From Artocarpus heterophyllus (taxonomy: Eukaryota > Streptophyta > Magnoliopsida > Rosales > Moraceae): a stretch of 64,000 nt of DNA. Numbering within the stretch: the stretch's first letter is position 1; each line of letters begins with the position of its first letter. The stretch is taken from assembly GCA_025403435.1 (NCBI GenBank), contig CM046353.1:14184836-14248835 (forward strand), read 5' to 3'. The notes below the pieces were generated by a model that was not told the origin of the DNA, did not search any database, and saw nothing but the letters and a program-made list of their open reading frames with translations. Of the stretch, positions 11,217 to 23,502 are shown piece by piece. The position numbers and the translations under genes are program-made.

Positions 11217-13376
11217 TGTAACGTCCCAAAATTTATTTAATGTTAATGTAATGTAAATGGTGGATTAGTATGCCATGATTAACGTTTTAACATTAATTAG
11301 ATTATTTGGTTGGATTTTGAATTTTTGGTTGTTTTGTTAAATCAATGCATTTAAATGATTTCTTATTGTTTTAAAATGATGTTTTGAGTTTTAAAACACA
11401 ACAATTTGAAAAATGTTAAAAATACTCCGTTTTGCAAAACCGTGGGCGGCACATGGTTTTCACACAGTAAAACCGCCCACCGATTTTTCCTATTTATTTC
11501 CTTCCTGTCTCTCTCCTCTCATTCTCTCCCGTGACATTCTCTCTCTCTCTCTATTTCTCTCTCGGCAGCTCACTCTCTCTCTCTACATCTCTCTCAAATT
11601 TTTAAACCCAATTTCGAATCCAAGCTTCGGGTTAGCAAGGAGGAAGCTCAGGGACGTGATTCGGCAACTGAGAACGCGGATTGAAGCTTCGATTCGAGAT
11701 TAGATTCGAAATTTCTAAACTTTTTACAAAACTTTCAATTTTGTGCATTTTGAATTCTAGGTTTGTTTAAGCTTAGAAAACTGTGGATTTGAGTTAATTG
11801 GACTTAGAACAACTAGAATCTAGGCTTAGATTGAAGAAAAACGGATTGAATTCAAGATTTTTCATTTTTCTCCTCATTTTCTTATTTTTGAATTTTTGAG
11901 GATTTTGAGTTTAAATCTTGTTTAAATGAGTTCAAACATGTTTTAGTATGTTTTTCTATCAACTATAATTGTTTTTTATGCCTGGGATTTGAGAAAAATA
12001 GGTTAGAAACAAGATTTAGGTTTTGGGGAATCGAAACCCGTGGTTGAAAATTTCTGGGTTTTCCCAGTTCGGCAGGTCGAAGTTCGTGTTCGGCAGGCCG
12101 GAGTGATGATCGGCAGGCCGGTGTTCTTCCGACCGGCAGGCCGAATCTGGGGAAATGTTCGGCAGGCCAAACCTTACTTCCGGCAGGCAGAACTGTGCAG
12201 TTCGGCAGGCCGAAGCAGGGCGTCCGGTAGGCCGACCGAGGCATGGAAAATTTTGTGATTTTTACCCGTTTTCACTGTTTTGAACCCTGATTTAAATCCC
12301 AACCTTATAGAATGATTTTAATGATACAAATGGCACACTAGGACATCATGAAATGATTTAGTAACATAGAATGTCTCAAACTAGATATTGATCGACTTAG
12401 TTTGTATCTAGGATCGTTCGTGGTTCCGCGGAGCTAACGTATAGCGGACCGGGATTACGGTGTGGGGCACCGGCACGAGTATTGAGGTAGGACTTCTATC
12501 CTATTTCTTTGGTAGCCTGGTTTTTGAAATGATTTGGCTTCAAAAAGGATTTCTATCAAAATGTTTTCAACGGTTGTTTGAAAATGGTTTTATCGGTTAT
12601 ATTTTAATATACCGTGATTATGAAATGAATTTCATAATGAATGTAATTGACAACACTCGGTAATTGGGTTTTGAATGATAATGATAATAAACACATAGGC
12701 ATGATGCCATATCAGAGATCGGGTTGTGTAGCGATCGACTTTGGGGGCATGTCCCGAAACCCAGCTGAGCCACTACGGTGGTGATATCATGGTTTGCCTA
12801 GGTAAAAGTAAAATGGTGTTTTGATTGGGAGAGTAGACTGTTCTGTGTCAGAACGGTTCTACTCAATTTATTTATTTATTTTTTTAAGTTTTCTTTGAAT
12901 AACTTCTGATAATGCTATGTTCCTTTGTATTACATTATTTTTATAAAACATAGTCAAACTGAGCCTTTCGCTCACGTTTTATCTGTTTTAATTTCCCCCC
13001 CTCTAGGTGGTTTCCCATTTAGGTTTGGAGAAGATTCTTCGGACCGAACTCAGGAGCAATAGGAGAACTTATTTATATTCGGTATTATTAATCAAGGCAT
13101 GCAAGACTTAACTTTATTTGTACTTGGACTGTAATTGTATTTATGGTATTGTCAGTACCATGTGTGTGCACAAGTTGTGGGTTGTGGAACCCTTACTCGC
13201 AGTTTTTATTTAATTTTACTACTTACTTAATATTTATAAATTCGTTTATCAAATGCGGTGGAAAAACTCCTTATTTCTTATGTAATTTGAATCTTAAACC
13301 CTTAATTTTAATTAAATCCTCTTTTAATTAATCTAAATATTCCGCCACGTCACCTCTTGTACTCCGGGGCGTGACA
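11217..13376 (+). mobile_element. Solo LTR, copy A
   Basis: 2160 bp beginning TGTAACGTCCCAAAATTT and ending GGGGCGTGACA, flanked by the perfect 5-bp duplication GTATG (11212-11216 and 13377-13381). There is no internal region and no second LTR, so it is a solo LTR left by LTR-LTR recombination. Inside are a long CT-rich tract (about 11510-11600), the GC-rich CGGCAGGCCG array (12065-12240), and a conserved segment with CCGGGATTACGGTGTGGGGC (about 12450). The same family occurs inverted at 16135-18285. Its long open frames are LTR sequence, not genes. Confidence 0.92.
12065..12240 (+). repeat. CpG-rich array of near-palindromes inside solo LTR A
   Basis: About eight copies of TTCGGCAGGCCGAA-like units, 15-30 bp apart, separated by unrelated spacers. 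The unit is almost self-complementary (TTCGGC/GCCGAA around AG or CC). It is far more GC- and CpG-rich than the rest of the LTR. The same array is kept in the inverted copy at 17275-17430. It could be a protein-binding or promoter array; function unknown. Confidence 0.85.
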
Positions 13377-13381
13377 GTATG

Positions 13382-16129
13382 AAACTTTTTTGGAATCAAT
13401 CCATGTGTCCATGTGTGATCCTGTATCACCTCGAAATTAATTAAGTAAGATTAATATGTAAAATGATGTATTAATGTGCCTAAATTTACCTCAATATTAG
13501 TGAAAATGACAAAATTTTGATGATAGGGTAAAGGTTTGCCGAGGCTAAACTTGCGTTCTCCTAATTGCATTTAGTGCCCGGCAGGCTTCTACCGAAAACA
13601 AAATTATTTCCAGCACTCTTGTAGATTTGGAAAAAAAAAATAATAATAATAAGAGCTGTCTTATTTCATCAGTGGTAGGTTGTTTTGTTTATTATTATTG
13701 TTTTTTAGAAAAAGAGATGCTGTAAATTTAGTTATTAGACTAATTTTTTATTGGCTTAATTTTATGAATGACAACAGTGCAACATGTTGCAAATATTAAT
13801 ATAAACACTCGTAGGTCAAACCGTTTTAACTAAGCCAAAAGTCTTACCAGTAATAATAATAAAATAACAGTTTATACATTAGAAATAATAGTAAACTAAT
13901 CTCTTGCGCGGAGAATTAGGATGCTACATGTAAAAGAAAAGAAAAAAAAAATCCTTTCAAGAATATGAAGTGACTACACCAAATTATTGATTGTCCTAAT
14001 TCTTCATTTCAAGAATATGTGTAGATATTTGGTGTTTAGTTGAGATTTTAATTCTTATGTGCTGTTAGAATGTAAAACTCGAAAACAACGTTTAGAAACA
14101 TTACTTCTTAATCAGTATTTACTAATCTTATTGTTGCTATAGTAGTAGTAGTAGTTGTTATTGCTGCTTGTGCATTAAAGAGGAAAATTCATGCTAAATT
14201 AAAAAGTTACAAACGCTAATAAAATCATGAATGACCTTAACACACAAGGAGATTCGACCCCAAACATAAAGTAGATCTGCCACTGATTTTGTTAAAATCG
14301 TTCAAGGATGAAAAATATACCAAGTTCCAACAACGGAAAATACAACACACTAATATTGAGCAAGCATATGAATCGAACAATACCTTTTAAAATCAAATGA
14401 TCGAAACTTCTGATGGACCGAAATTAAGAAACCTACAACGTCATGTATGATAAACAAATTTAGTAGACTATTGGATAAACAACTGTAATTCCCTTTTTTT
14501 TTTCCCCTTTTTGTAATCAACTTATCATACAGATGGATTGAAATCAAAATGTTACGGGTTAAACAAAACTAGTACAAGTTTTACATATATATATATATAT
14601 ATTTTCTTATATACAGTTTATATATATATATACACCAATGCTATTATTCCCGTGTGGCTTAAAAATTATCGGAGAGGTGTTGCAATCGTATCTAGTAAAC
14701 TTGCACATGCAGTTTGTCATAAAATTATTAAATAGTTTCTCTTTTTTTTTTAACTCGTTCAAAAGTATACTGCATATATTAGAATTCTTGCAGTATATTA
14801 CTGTATATTACTTTTGACGCGTAAAGCCCAATTCTACATGTAATGTTGTCAAGAAACAACATGCCAATTAGTCCATTTCGTATTTCTTTTTCTAATACGT
14901 CCAAACTAAAAGGAGTGAGGGTTAAAACGTATAAAAGACATTGGGTAAAAAGATAGTTAGAAAGCAGTTGTGATAACTCATGATAACAGTAAGTTGATAT
15001 CTTTTTTGCCTTCACTTTCTACTTTGTATTCATGTGTTACATAGAATGGTACTTTTGCCGAGGGGCCTCCATTTAAAAAGTCATATAAATTAATTATAGA
15101 AGCAGCATATATATATATATATAAAATTATGCTCTTGGACTTTTGTAGCTCAACTATGTTCAATAAAACATCAATTTTTAGGGCAAAAAAGTAGCATAAT
15201 GAGGATATCTTGAGCTACAAACAACCATAATTTCTTCGTGGATAATATTTCTGGACCCTAATCACTTTAACTTGCAAACTCCATGTGCAGTGCTGAAGAA
15301 TATTGTGAAGTTTGGTTTCGCCAATTAATGGGCAATTTGTCCCTTGCAAATGGACCCAGCATGCACTCATTATGCAACACAGTGCACTTTTACAACTTCC
15401 CCTTGTGCAAAAACAAACAAGCAGGCGCTTAGTGATCTGAATTTGTCAAATTACCAATCCATGTCACAAATGAAGATCTTCACATCTGCAGAACCTTTGG
15501 CAGAGTCAGAATTTTTTGTCTAGTGAGATAAACAATCGTATAAAGAAATATTATATATTTCAATCTTTTAGTAGGACACAATTATGACTTTCTTATAAAA
15601 AAAACACAATTATATTTTTCTCACTAAATAAAGATGTAATTAAAATTTCTAAAAAGTTTTATGATTAAATTTTTCCTTAAAAAAAATTATGCAGGAGCAC
15701 GTCAAATAGCATGTGACTCTACCATAAAGAACCATTCATATTGATTCCAAAATCTATAGCACCTAAGAGGACAGTGTGGTAAAATTATTCTCAAGCCTAC
15801 CAAAATTTGATTTCCTCATGGTTTTGATCATGTTTGATACTAATGTAGCCTTTTTTAGGTTAATAGTAAAAGCTACTTTCCTCCTCCACTTCTACATTTA
15901 AAATAAGAAAAAATATACTAAATATCTTGGGGAGGTGAGTTGGGATCGAGTTACCAGTCGTGATGTATAGAGGTACGCTTTAAAATTTGGTCGAGTTAAT
16001 AGATGGTGAGAACAAGGGATTAAACTTGTTTGTGACCACCTCTTAATTATCATTTGCGTTGCGATACCCGCATGATTCTCGTTTTTGTTTCTTGCACGAA
16101 AAGCCGTTTTAATTATGGTTTATCGCTTG
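13382..16129. other. Spacer between the two solo LTRs, no gene seen
   Basis: 2.7 kb of AT-rich DNA. It has TA microsatellites at about 14585-14632 and 15105-15122. No ORF longer than about 80 codons has plausible composition, and no TIR or LTR boundaries were recognised. The two solo LTRs at its edges have different target duplications, so this is host DNA between two separate insertions, not the inside of one element. Confidence 0.55.
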
Positions 16130-16134
16130 ATTAA

Positions 16135-18285
16135 TGTCATGCTCCGGAGTACGGGAGGTGACGTGGCGGAATATTTAGATTAATTAAAAGAGGATTTAAT
16201 TGAAATTAAGAGTTTAAAAATCCAATTAAGTGAGAAATAAAGAGATTTTCTACCACATTTGATAAAAAGAATTTGTAAATATTAAGCAAATAATAATAAT
16301 AAAATAAAAATCGCGAATATGGGTTCCACAACCCACAACTTGTGCACACACATAGTACTGACAATATCATAAATACAATTACAGTCCAAGTACAAATAAA
16401 GTTAAGTCTTACATGCCTTGATTAATAATACAGAATATAAATAAGTTCTCCTATTGCTCCTGAGTTCGGTCCGAAGAATCTTCTCCAAACCTAAATGGGA
16501 AACCACCTAGAAGGGGGGGAATTTAAAAACAGATAAAACGTGAGCGAAAGGCTCAATAGGACTATGTTTTATAAAAATAGTTTAATGCAAGGGAACCTAG
16601 CATTATTAGAAGTTATTCAAAAAGGAAACTTAAATAAATAAATAATTTGAGTAGAACCGTCCTGTCACAGAACAATCCACTCGTCAAATCAAAACACCAT
16701 TTTACTTTTACCTAGGCAAACCATGATATCACCACCGTAGTGGCCCAGCTGGGTTTCGGGACCTACCCCCAAGGTCGATCACTACACGACCCGATCTCTG
16801 ATATGGCATCATGCCTTAGTGTTTATTATCATTGTCATTCAAAACCCAATTACCGAGTGTTGTCAGTTACATTTATTATGAAGTTCATTTCAGTTCACGG
16901 TATAATAAAATATAACCGATAAAACCATTTTCAAACAACCGTTGAACACATTTTGATAGAAGTCATTTTCAAAGCCAAACCATTTCAAAACCAGGCTACC
17001 AAAGAAATAGGATAGAAGTCCTACCTCAATACTCGTGCCGGTGCCCCACACCGTAATCCCGTTCCGCTATACGTTAGCTCCACGGAACCACGAACGATCC
17101 TAGATACAAACTAAGTCGATCAATACCTAGTTTGAGACATTCTATGTTACTAAATCATTTCATGATGTCCTAGTGTGCCATTTGTACATTTAAAATCATC
17201 CTATAAGGTTGGGGTTTAAATCAGGGTTCAAAACAGTGAAAACGGGTAAAAATCACAAAATTTTCCATGCCTCGGTCGACCTGCCGGACGCCCTGCTTCG
17301 GCCCGCCGAACTGCACAGTTCGGCCTGCCGGAAGCAAAGTTCGGCCTGCCGAACATTTCCCCAGATTCGGCCTGCCGGTCGGAAGAACATCGGCCTGCCG
17401 AACACGAACTTCGGCCTGCCGAACTGAGAAAACCCAGAAATTTCCAGCCACGGGTTTCTCGATCCCCAAAATCCAAATCTTGTTTCCAACCTATTTTTCT
17501 CAATTCCCAAGCATGAAAAATGTTCATAGTTGATAGAAAAACATTCTAAAACATGTTTGGACTCATTTAAACAAGATTTAAACTCAAAATTCTCAAAAAT
17601 CCAAAAATGAGAAAATGAGGAGAAAAATGAAAAATCTTGAATTCAATCCGTTTTTCTTCAATCTAAGCCTAGATTCTAGTTGTTCTAAGTCCAATTAACT
17701 CAAATCCACGGTTCTCTAAGCTTAAACAAACTTAGATTTTAAAAACACACAAAATTGAAAATTTTGTAAAAAGTTTAGAATTTTCGAATCTAACCTCGAA
17801 TCGAAGCTTCAATCCGCGTTCTCAGTTGCCGAATTACGTCCCTGAGCTTCCTCCTTGCTATCCCGAAGCTTGGATTCGAAATGGAGTTCAAAAATTTAAG
17901 AGAGAATTGAGAGAGAGGGAGAGCTGCCGAGAGAGAGAACCACGGGAGGGAAGAGAGAGAGAGTGAAACCGGGAGAGTGAGGAGAGAGAGAGAGAAGAGG
18001 GAAATAAATAGAGAAAACCGGTGGGCGGTTTTACTGTGCGAAAACCATGTGCCTCCCACAGTTTTGCAAAACGGAGTATTTTTAATATTTTACAAATTGT
18101 TGTGTTTTAAAACTCAAAACATCATTTTAAAACAATAAGAAATCATTTAAATGCATTGATTTTAACAAAACAACCAAAAATTCAAAATCTAACCAAATAA
18201 TCTAATTAATGTTAAAACGTTAATTATGGCACACTAATCCACCATTTACATTACATTAACATTAAATAAATTTCGGGACGTTACA
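16135..18285 (-). mobile_element. Solo LTR, copy B (inverted)
   Basis: 2151 bp, the reverse complement of the family at 11217-13376. It is flanked by its own perfect 5-bp duplication ATTAA (16130-16134 and 18286-18290). The plus-strand left end is TGTCATGCTCCGGAGTACGG and the right end CGGGACGTTACA. Sequence divergence from copy A is visible throughout (substitutions and small indels, many at CpG sites), so the two insertions are not a recent duplication of each other. Confidence 0.92.
17275..17430 (-). repeat. CpG-rich near-palindrome array inside solo LTR B
   Basis: Counterpart of 12065-12240: repeated TTCGGCCTGCCGAA-like units in the same order and with similar spacers, in reverse complement. 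Conservation of motif and spacing between two diverged LTRs shows the array is an old part of the LTR. Confidence 0.85.
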
Positions 18286-19062
18286 ATTAATGAATAATAC
18301 TAAAGTGGATTTATAATCGCCTAAAAAGAAGTACGCAAATTTCGGTTTTGGATAAAGACTTTGAAACTAATTAGTGACTAATCTACGTGTATTTTGTCTT
18401 CTTAGGGAGAAAAAGCTAATACATGATCCAATGCGTAGACATGACAGAGAAAGAAGAAGAAAATTTTCTAGTATTTAGATGCTTGGGAAAAATTGCATGC
18501 ATGAACCACAAAGTGTACATGAAGAAAAAAAGGAGAATAAAAATTCTTTTTTTAAGCCAACTTGGTATTAAAAAAATCAAAAGAAAAGAGAAAAAAAGGG
18601 GGGAAATAACGTCATGGAGAAAAAGAAGCTTGAGATAGATTACGTACGATGTTTGAGCTAGTGTATTTAAATGGAAAAACAAAAAGCAAAAAAAGGAGAG
18701 AATAAAAGGAGATTGAAGAAATGTGGAGTGTTAATTAGTGGTTCGTGGAATGAGTGCTAACGACTCTTCCAGGCTCTTTTGAATTGTGAGAAAAGGTATT
18801 CTAAACCAACCGGAAAAGAAATGCTTGGCTTTGGGTGGATATTTTATTTTGGCCCACGAGCGTCGGACATTTAGACTTTAGTGTTTTATCCAAGTTGGGT
18901 CACAAAAGGCCACACGACTTGGTGTCATGTTGTCGTGGCTGTGGCCCACTTTAGGAATAGAGGAAGAACTGTATGGATTATATGAATATATAAATATGTT
19001 ACCGATGAAGAAAATAAGCATGACGTTATATTGGAGATAGCAAGTTGACATGCTTTCATTTA

Positions 19063-19181
19063 GGGCTCGTTTATTTCGTGGTTTGAATCACGGTTAGAAT
19101 TATTTTGCTACAGTATTTTTTCTCATAAAAATTTAAATCTCATTCAAATACTCTATTCAAATACTCGAACCAAACGGGCTC
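19063..19181. mobile_element. Tourist-like MITE (PIF/Harbinger type)
   Basis: 119 bp with short terminal inverted repeats GGGCTCGTTT and, at the other end, GAGCCCGTTT when read inward. It is flanked by the 3-bp duplication TTA (19060-19062 and 19182-19184). A TTA duplication with GGG..CGTTTG-type ends is typical of Harbinger-derived MITEs. Confidence 0.7.
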
Positions 19182-19996
19182 TTAGTGTATGTGAGTGTAT
19201 TATTTTGTCTCAATTCATGTGAAAATTTTTACGACTCAGTTTGTTTTAATTATTAATTTTGTCAATGGTTAAAATGTATATTCAATGAGTAACGACTATT
19301 GATCATAACGTAGAATCAAGGTTGAAAATGTCATATGCAGACAATTATCACGACATTGTCTATACTCTAAAGTCAGGAAAGATGTCTTTTCCAAAGTATC
19401 GGAAAGGTGTATACAATGTCTAGAAATATTTGTAATTGTTGTGGGTAGTTTCGACTATCCAAAACCCAAAGTCGAGATTAAGAAGAACTCCATGAAAGAC
19501 CCAAGTCTAGGAAGATGAATCAACTATAGGACGAATAGAAAGAAAGCTCTCCTATATCGTTGAGATAAGTCTCAAAGAATAGGAAGTCGAGACCACATGA
19601 CTAGATTCAATGAATATAGAGAAGTGAGTTTAAATTTGGAAAAGGTAACTAAATCTCCACCGAATCAGGAAAGAACGCTTCACACGAGATTCAGGGAAAA
19701 GTTAAATACTGATAACGGGAAAGTTGTTGAGATGATTCTGAAAAGAAGATAATCCAAAATTAATTATGAATTTTATTTATTATTTTGAATAATTAATATG
19801 TACATGTAAAATGTGCCAATAAATAGAGGTGAAAACTTAGTCTCTCGCTCATGTACTCAAGTAGAAATAGTGAAATTCTTTCTCTAAAAGTAGATGTAGC
19901 TCTTAACGAGTGAATCACTATAATTCCTAATGTTACATTTCTTTTTTGTACTTCTAATTTACATTACTATGTGAGAGATCCAATTTTTGTAGGAAA

Positions 19997-20029
19997 TTAT
20001 TGTTGGTGAATTTCCACCGCCAACAATAA
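19997..20029. other. 12-bp stem-loop
   Basis: TTATTGTTGGTG and CGCCAACAATAA form a 12-bp stem (one G-T pair) around a 9-base loop. It could be the end of an unidentified small transposon; no CTRR end for a Helitron was seen beside it. Confidence 0.4.
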
Positions 20030-20769
20030 TATAAGTGAATATTTATAAATATCCAAGATATTTTTAGAAATGTTGACAAAATGTCCCAAAACATCTAGAA
20101 AATATCTATTTTTGCACAAAAATCAACTTTCTTACATATTTTGTTTTATATTCCTTTTCAATAAAATTTGTAGTTTTCAACCTAAAAACACTAAAATAAA
20201 TAACTATTAAGACTTATTTGGTTTTAAATAATTTTTACTAATTAAATGAATAATTCATATTCAAGTTATTTATATAATTATAATCCTCCTTATAGTTTTC
20301 AGATAGGATCTGGTGTATAAGTAATAAAACTACTCTTTGATACATTTGTGTATTTTTTAACATAAATTAATGTTGATAACTCATTATAAAATACATATAT
20401 CTTATGGTCTTGGACATGGTTATCCTTGAAAAAGATAAAATTAAAAGTGAACTTTTGTAATTAAAACTCCAAAAAGTAAAATAAAACAAAACAAAAGAAA
20501 AGAAAACAAAAAACACAATATGTAAATCAAATCCTAGTGTTGTATTGGGCTGATAAAGGTCTTATACACGGCCTAGTCCACATGAATAGGATGCCAAAGG
20601 GAATAACATGATCAACCCCACAAAATCTTAACGAGCAAGGACCAATATTGATGCTCCAAGGGGATGTTTTCAAAGGGACGAATATGGTTTTGTTTTAAAA
20701 AATAAGAGTTTTTGAAAATTGTGTTTAGAGTTTTTTAAAAATTTTACCACAAAAGATATACAAAAATAT

Positions 20770-22060
20770 TTCAAAAAACTCTTAAAACCATACTAAACAG
20801 GTATTTTAGATTTTGAGAACATATCGCAGCTAAATACATATTTATTACACCGTGAAATGTCAAGCTTCCCTCCTCCTCTTTGCGTTTCTCTCTTCCCGAA
20901 TGTTTGACACAAGGTCGACGAACAACAACAATCATTGTGAGGCCAAACGATGGCGACCATTGTCGTGATTGAAGCAACAACTAGATCGTTAAGATCTTCG
21001 CAATCAACTGCAACGGTAAGATCTTCAATGGATACAATCTCTGCCTGCATTTATTCCGATCTTTCTCTTGGGTGATGAAAATTGGCGACCACAATATGTA
21101 AGATTTTCCAGATTTAAGGTTTTCAACTATGACAGTTGATAATAGATTTACCAGTAAATCCAAGATTTAACAGAATTTTCCAAAAGAGCAGGAAATGTGT
21201 TCCATTAGTAAATAAAAGATTTGCCACGGTTTATTAATTGAGCATGGATTTTGTTCTACAGGTAAATAAAGGATTTTTTTCAATAAACTATAGGCCTAAG
21301 AGCATGTTTGACACACTGTATCATATTGTATTGTATTATATTATATTATATTATATGCAAAAAGTGTAATACAATATAATACGGTGTGCCAAACAAGCCT
21401 TTAGAGAATTGATCAAAACAACTTCCGCCGCTAGCCACCATGCGGCGTTGCATCCGAAGGAGAGAGCCAAATCAGTGGAGTGGTCGAGGAAGAAAAAAAC
21501 AAAAAACTTTTTTTTTTTTCGAATTGATCTCTTCCCTCTCTCCAAATTTGCATAAGAATATCAAATTGCACATCATAAAAAACCACAAATCGACAATTCA
21601 ATCCAAAAAATTCCGTAATGAACTCTTCGAATTCGTCTTTCATCATGTTGATGCGGGAATAGCACCATTTGAAGTTGAAGCCATGGCGACTGTTGACAGC
21701 AAATTGCTGCTCGCCGGCCATTGAAGTCTTCGGAGCTATCAAAGATGAGCGCGCTAATGCTGTCCTCTTAGAGGCTATTGTTCACTAATTTGAACCGGCC
21801 GTCGTTAAGGATCAATGAAGACCTAGTGCAAAATTTAGTCCCAAGTTGTATGATTTTCAATCGAGAAAGAGAGAGAAATGTGGGGAGAGGAGAGAGATAC
21901 TGTGTGGGGAAGAAAGAGATCAAGAGGGGACATCTCATACGTTATGAAAAAGATAGTTTAGGTAGGGGGATTTTTACAAAAAAGGCTTTAAGAAAAGTTT
22001 TTTTTAAACAAATGGTCTTTTTTTGTTTTTTTTTTTAAATAAATTTTTTGGGTAAAAAAT
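20770..22060. other. Region with GC-richer islands, possible captured gene fragments
   Basis: Two GC-richer patches (20870-21080 and 21420-21830) stand out from AT-rich surroundings. On the minus strand the second has a 103-codon frame with mixed amino-acid use (MAGEQQFAVNSRHGFNF near its start), and the first an 85-codon frame. I recognise neither, and frames are interrupted by poly-T runs. They may be exon fragments carried by a transposon or a decayed gene. A MITE-like inverted repeat (21300-21400) lies between them. Confidence 0.3.
21300..21400. mobile_element. Small MITE-like inverted repeat
   Basis: About 30-bp terminal inverted repeats: GCATGTTTGACACACTGTAT on the left and GCTTGTTTGGCACACCGTAT inward from the right, joined by an AT-rich centre. 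Flanks TAA and TTA do not match perfectly, so superfamily is uncertain (Harbinger or hAT). Confidence 0.6.
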
Positions 22061-23502
22061 TGCTTCATTTTTTTTCCATCATGTTGAGGTTTCTTTCTTC
22101 ACTATAATTTTTTTCCTCTTTTTTTCTGAAAAAAACTAGAGCAATTTTCCTACCTAAAAAAGCCTGTTTTTTAGTGCAAAAAAAAGAGATTATTTCTCTA
22201 ATTGAATGTTTTTTTGCCATTTTTTCAAATTTACGTGTTTAGGTAAGATGCTATTTGATTTGAAAATAAGTTATTAATTACCATTATTTAAATCCTTTAG
22301 TTCAAGCGACTCGTTTATAATTTAGCTCTAATATTTAGGATCTTTACAAATTTTTTCTTACTTCACACCCTTAATTTTTTTTATTTACAATTTTTTCTTA
22401 TTTTGTCCCCTTGAAAGTTTCAATTATACATCAAATTTTAACTTCAAATTTTAATGTACTTATGTTTCATATTTAAAATATCAAATAAATAAAAAATCAA
22501 CTAGAATATTATATGAATTCATAATATTGTGAACTATAAACTTCAAAAAGCAAACTAAACTCAATTAAAATAGTTGTAACCTTGTTTAAATTGAAACTCA
22601 GTATTTAATTTACGTTCCTCTCTAAAACTTCTCTTCCTGTGCTACTGCTTATTTATGATAAAAATTAAAAATTGCTTTATACAGTATGTTAAAAAGAGTG
22701 AAATTGAAAAGTATTTTTTTAATATTTTAAAGTTTCATATCTTTGTGTCAATATTATTTAAACTAATAAGTATTATTGATACTTCAATTTCAGACACCTT
22801 CAAATTTTTGTATTCTACGTCAATTTATAATACAATTCACAAAAATGTAGTTTTAATATCTTCATGGATATCTATATTTTTAACCTTAGTTGAAATTTAC
22901 ATTAAAATTGGAATTGGAATTGGAATTGCGATTCAATTTGCTTTTTTTTTTTTTTTTGCGAGAATCTGGAAATTCGAGGAGTATCAAATCTATTGAATAG
23001 AAGTGGATAAATTTAAATTTTGGAGTAGTAAGGTGAGACCTTTTTAAGGAGGTGAAATAGGGCTGACCCGTAATTTAAAAGGCATGGTGTGAAGAACACA
23101 AAATTCAATTACGATTCTATCCTCATAGTACCACACGAGAGCGTACGTGTTATTTTTCTATTTGGTTTTGACAAAAATAAAGCATAGGATTAAAAGTAGG
23201 AGAATTCCAAAGTCTAAGATAGTAAAATATGATCTTTTAAAGTTTGGGGGCAAATTAAGAACTATCACAAAATCTTCTATGAGTTTTTTTTTTTCTTTTT
23301 CAGTATTTATTTTGAATTACGTTTATTATTTTAAAAAAATTGGGATTCATTAATAAAGAGTGAGTTTAGATTTTATGTCACAGAACACAGGTTTAGGATG
23401 CATATTTTTGAATTTCATGAGGCGGCTTTTTAATAATTTCCAAGCAATAAACCAAATGTGATCTTCCAAGCACCACAATGATAAAAATGCTTCTACAACA
23501 AA
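22061..23502. other. AT-rich spacer, no gene seen
   Basis: Long oligo-T and oligo-A runs and low-complexity open frames rich in I, F, K and Y. Nothing supports a gene or a bounded repeat before the inverted-repeat element at 23503. Confidence 0.5.

Larger units (their letters stand above)
18291..20640. other. AT-rich region with small repeats, no gene seen
   Basis: No credible coding region. It contains a 119-bp MITE (19063-19181) and a stem-loop at 19997-20029. The stretch 19360-20040 has a CAATAAATAGAGG TATA-like site followed by a hairpin and might be an unidentified non-coding repeat, but no boundaries could be confirmed. Confidence 0.5.

Noticed and set aside
11413..11703. 96-codon frame in solo LTR A, and 89-codon relative in LTR B
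   Set aside because: Made of CT-repeat codons (S, L) inside an LTR; not a gene.
17209..17533. Several overlapping frames in both directions
   Set aside because: Produced by the GC-rich near-palindrome array, open on both strands for composition reasons.
19360..20040. Small LTR or TRIM element
   Set aside because: A TATA-like site and hairpin are present, but no terminal repeat pair or duplication could be found.
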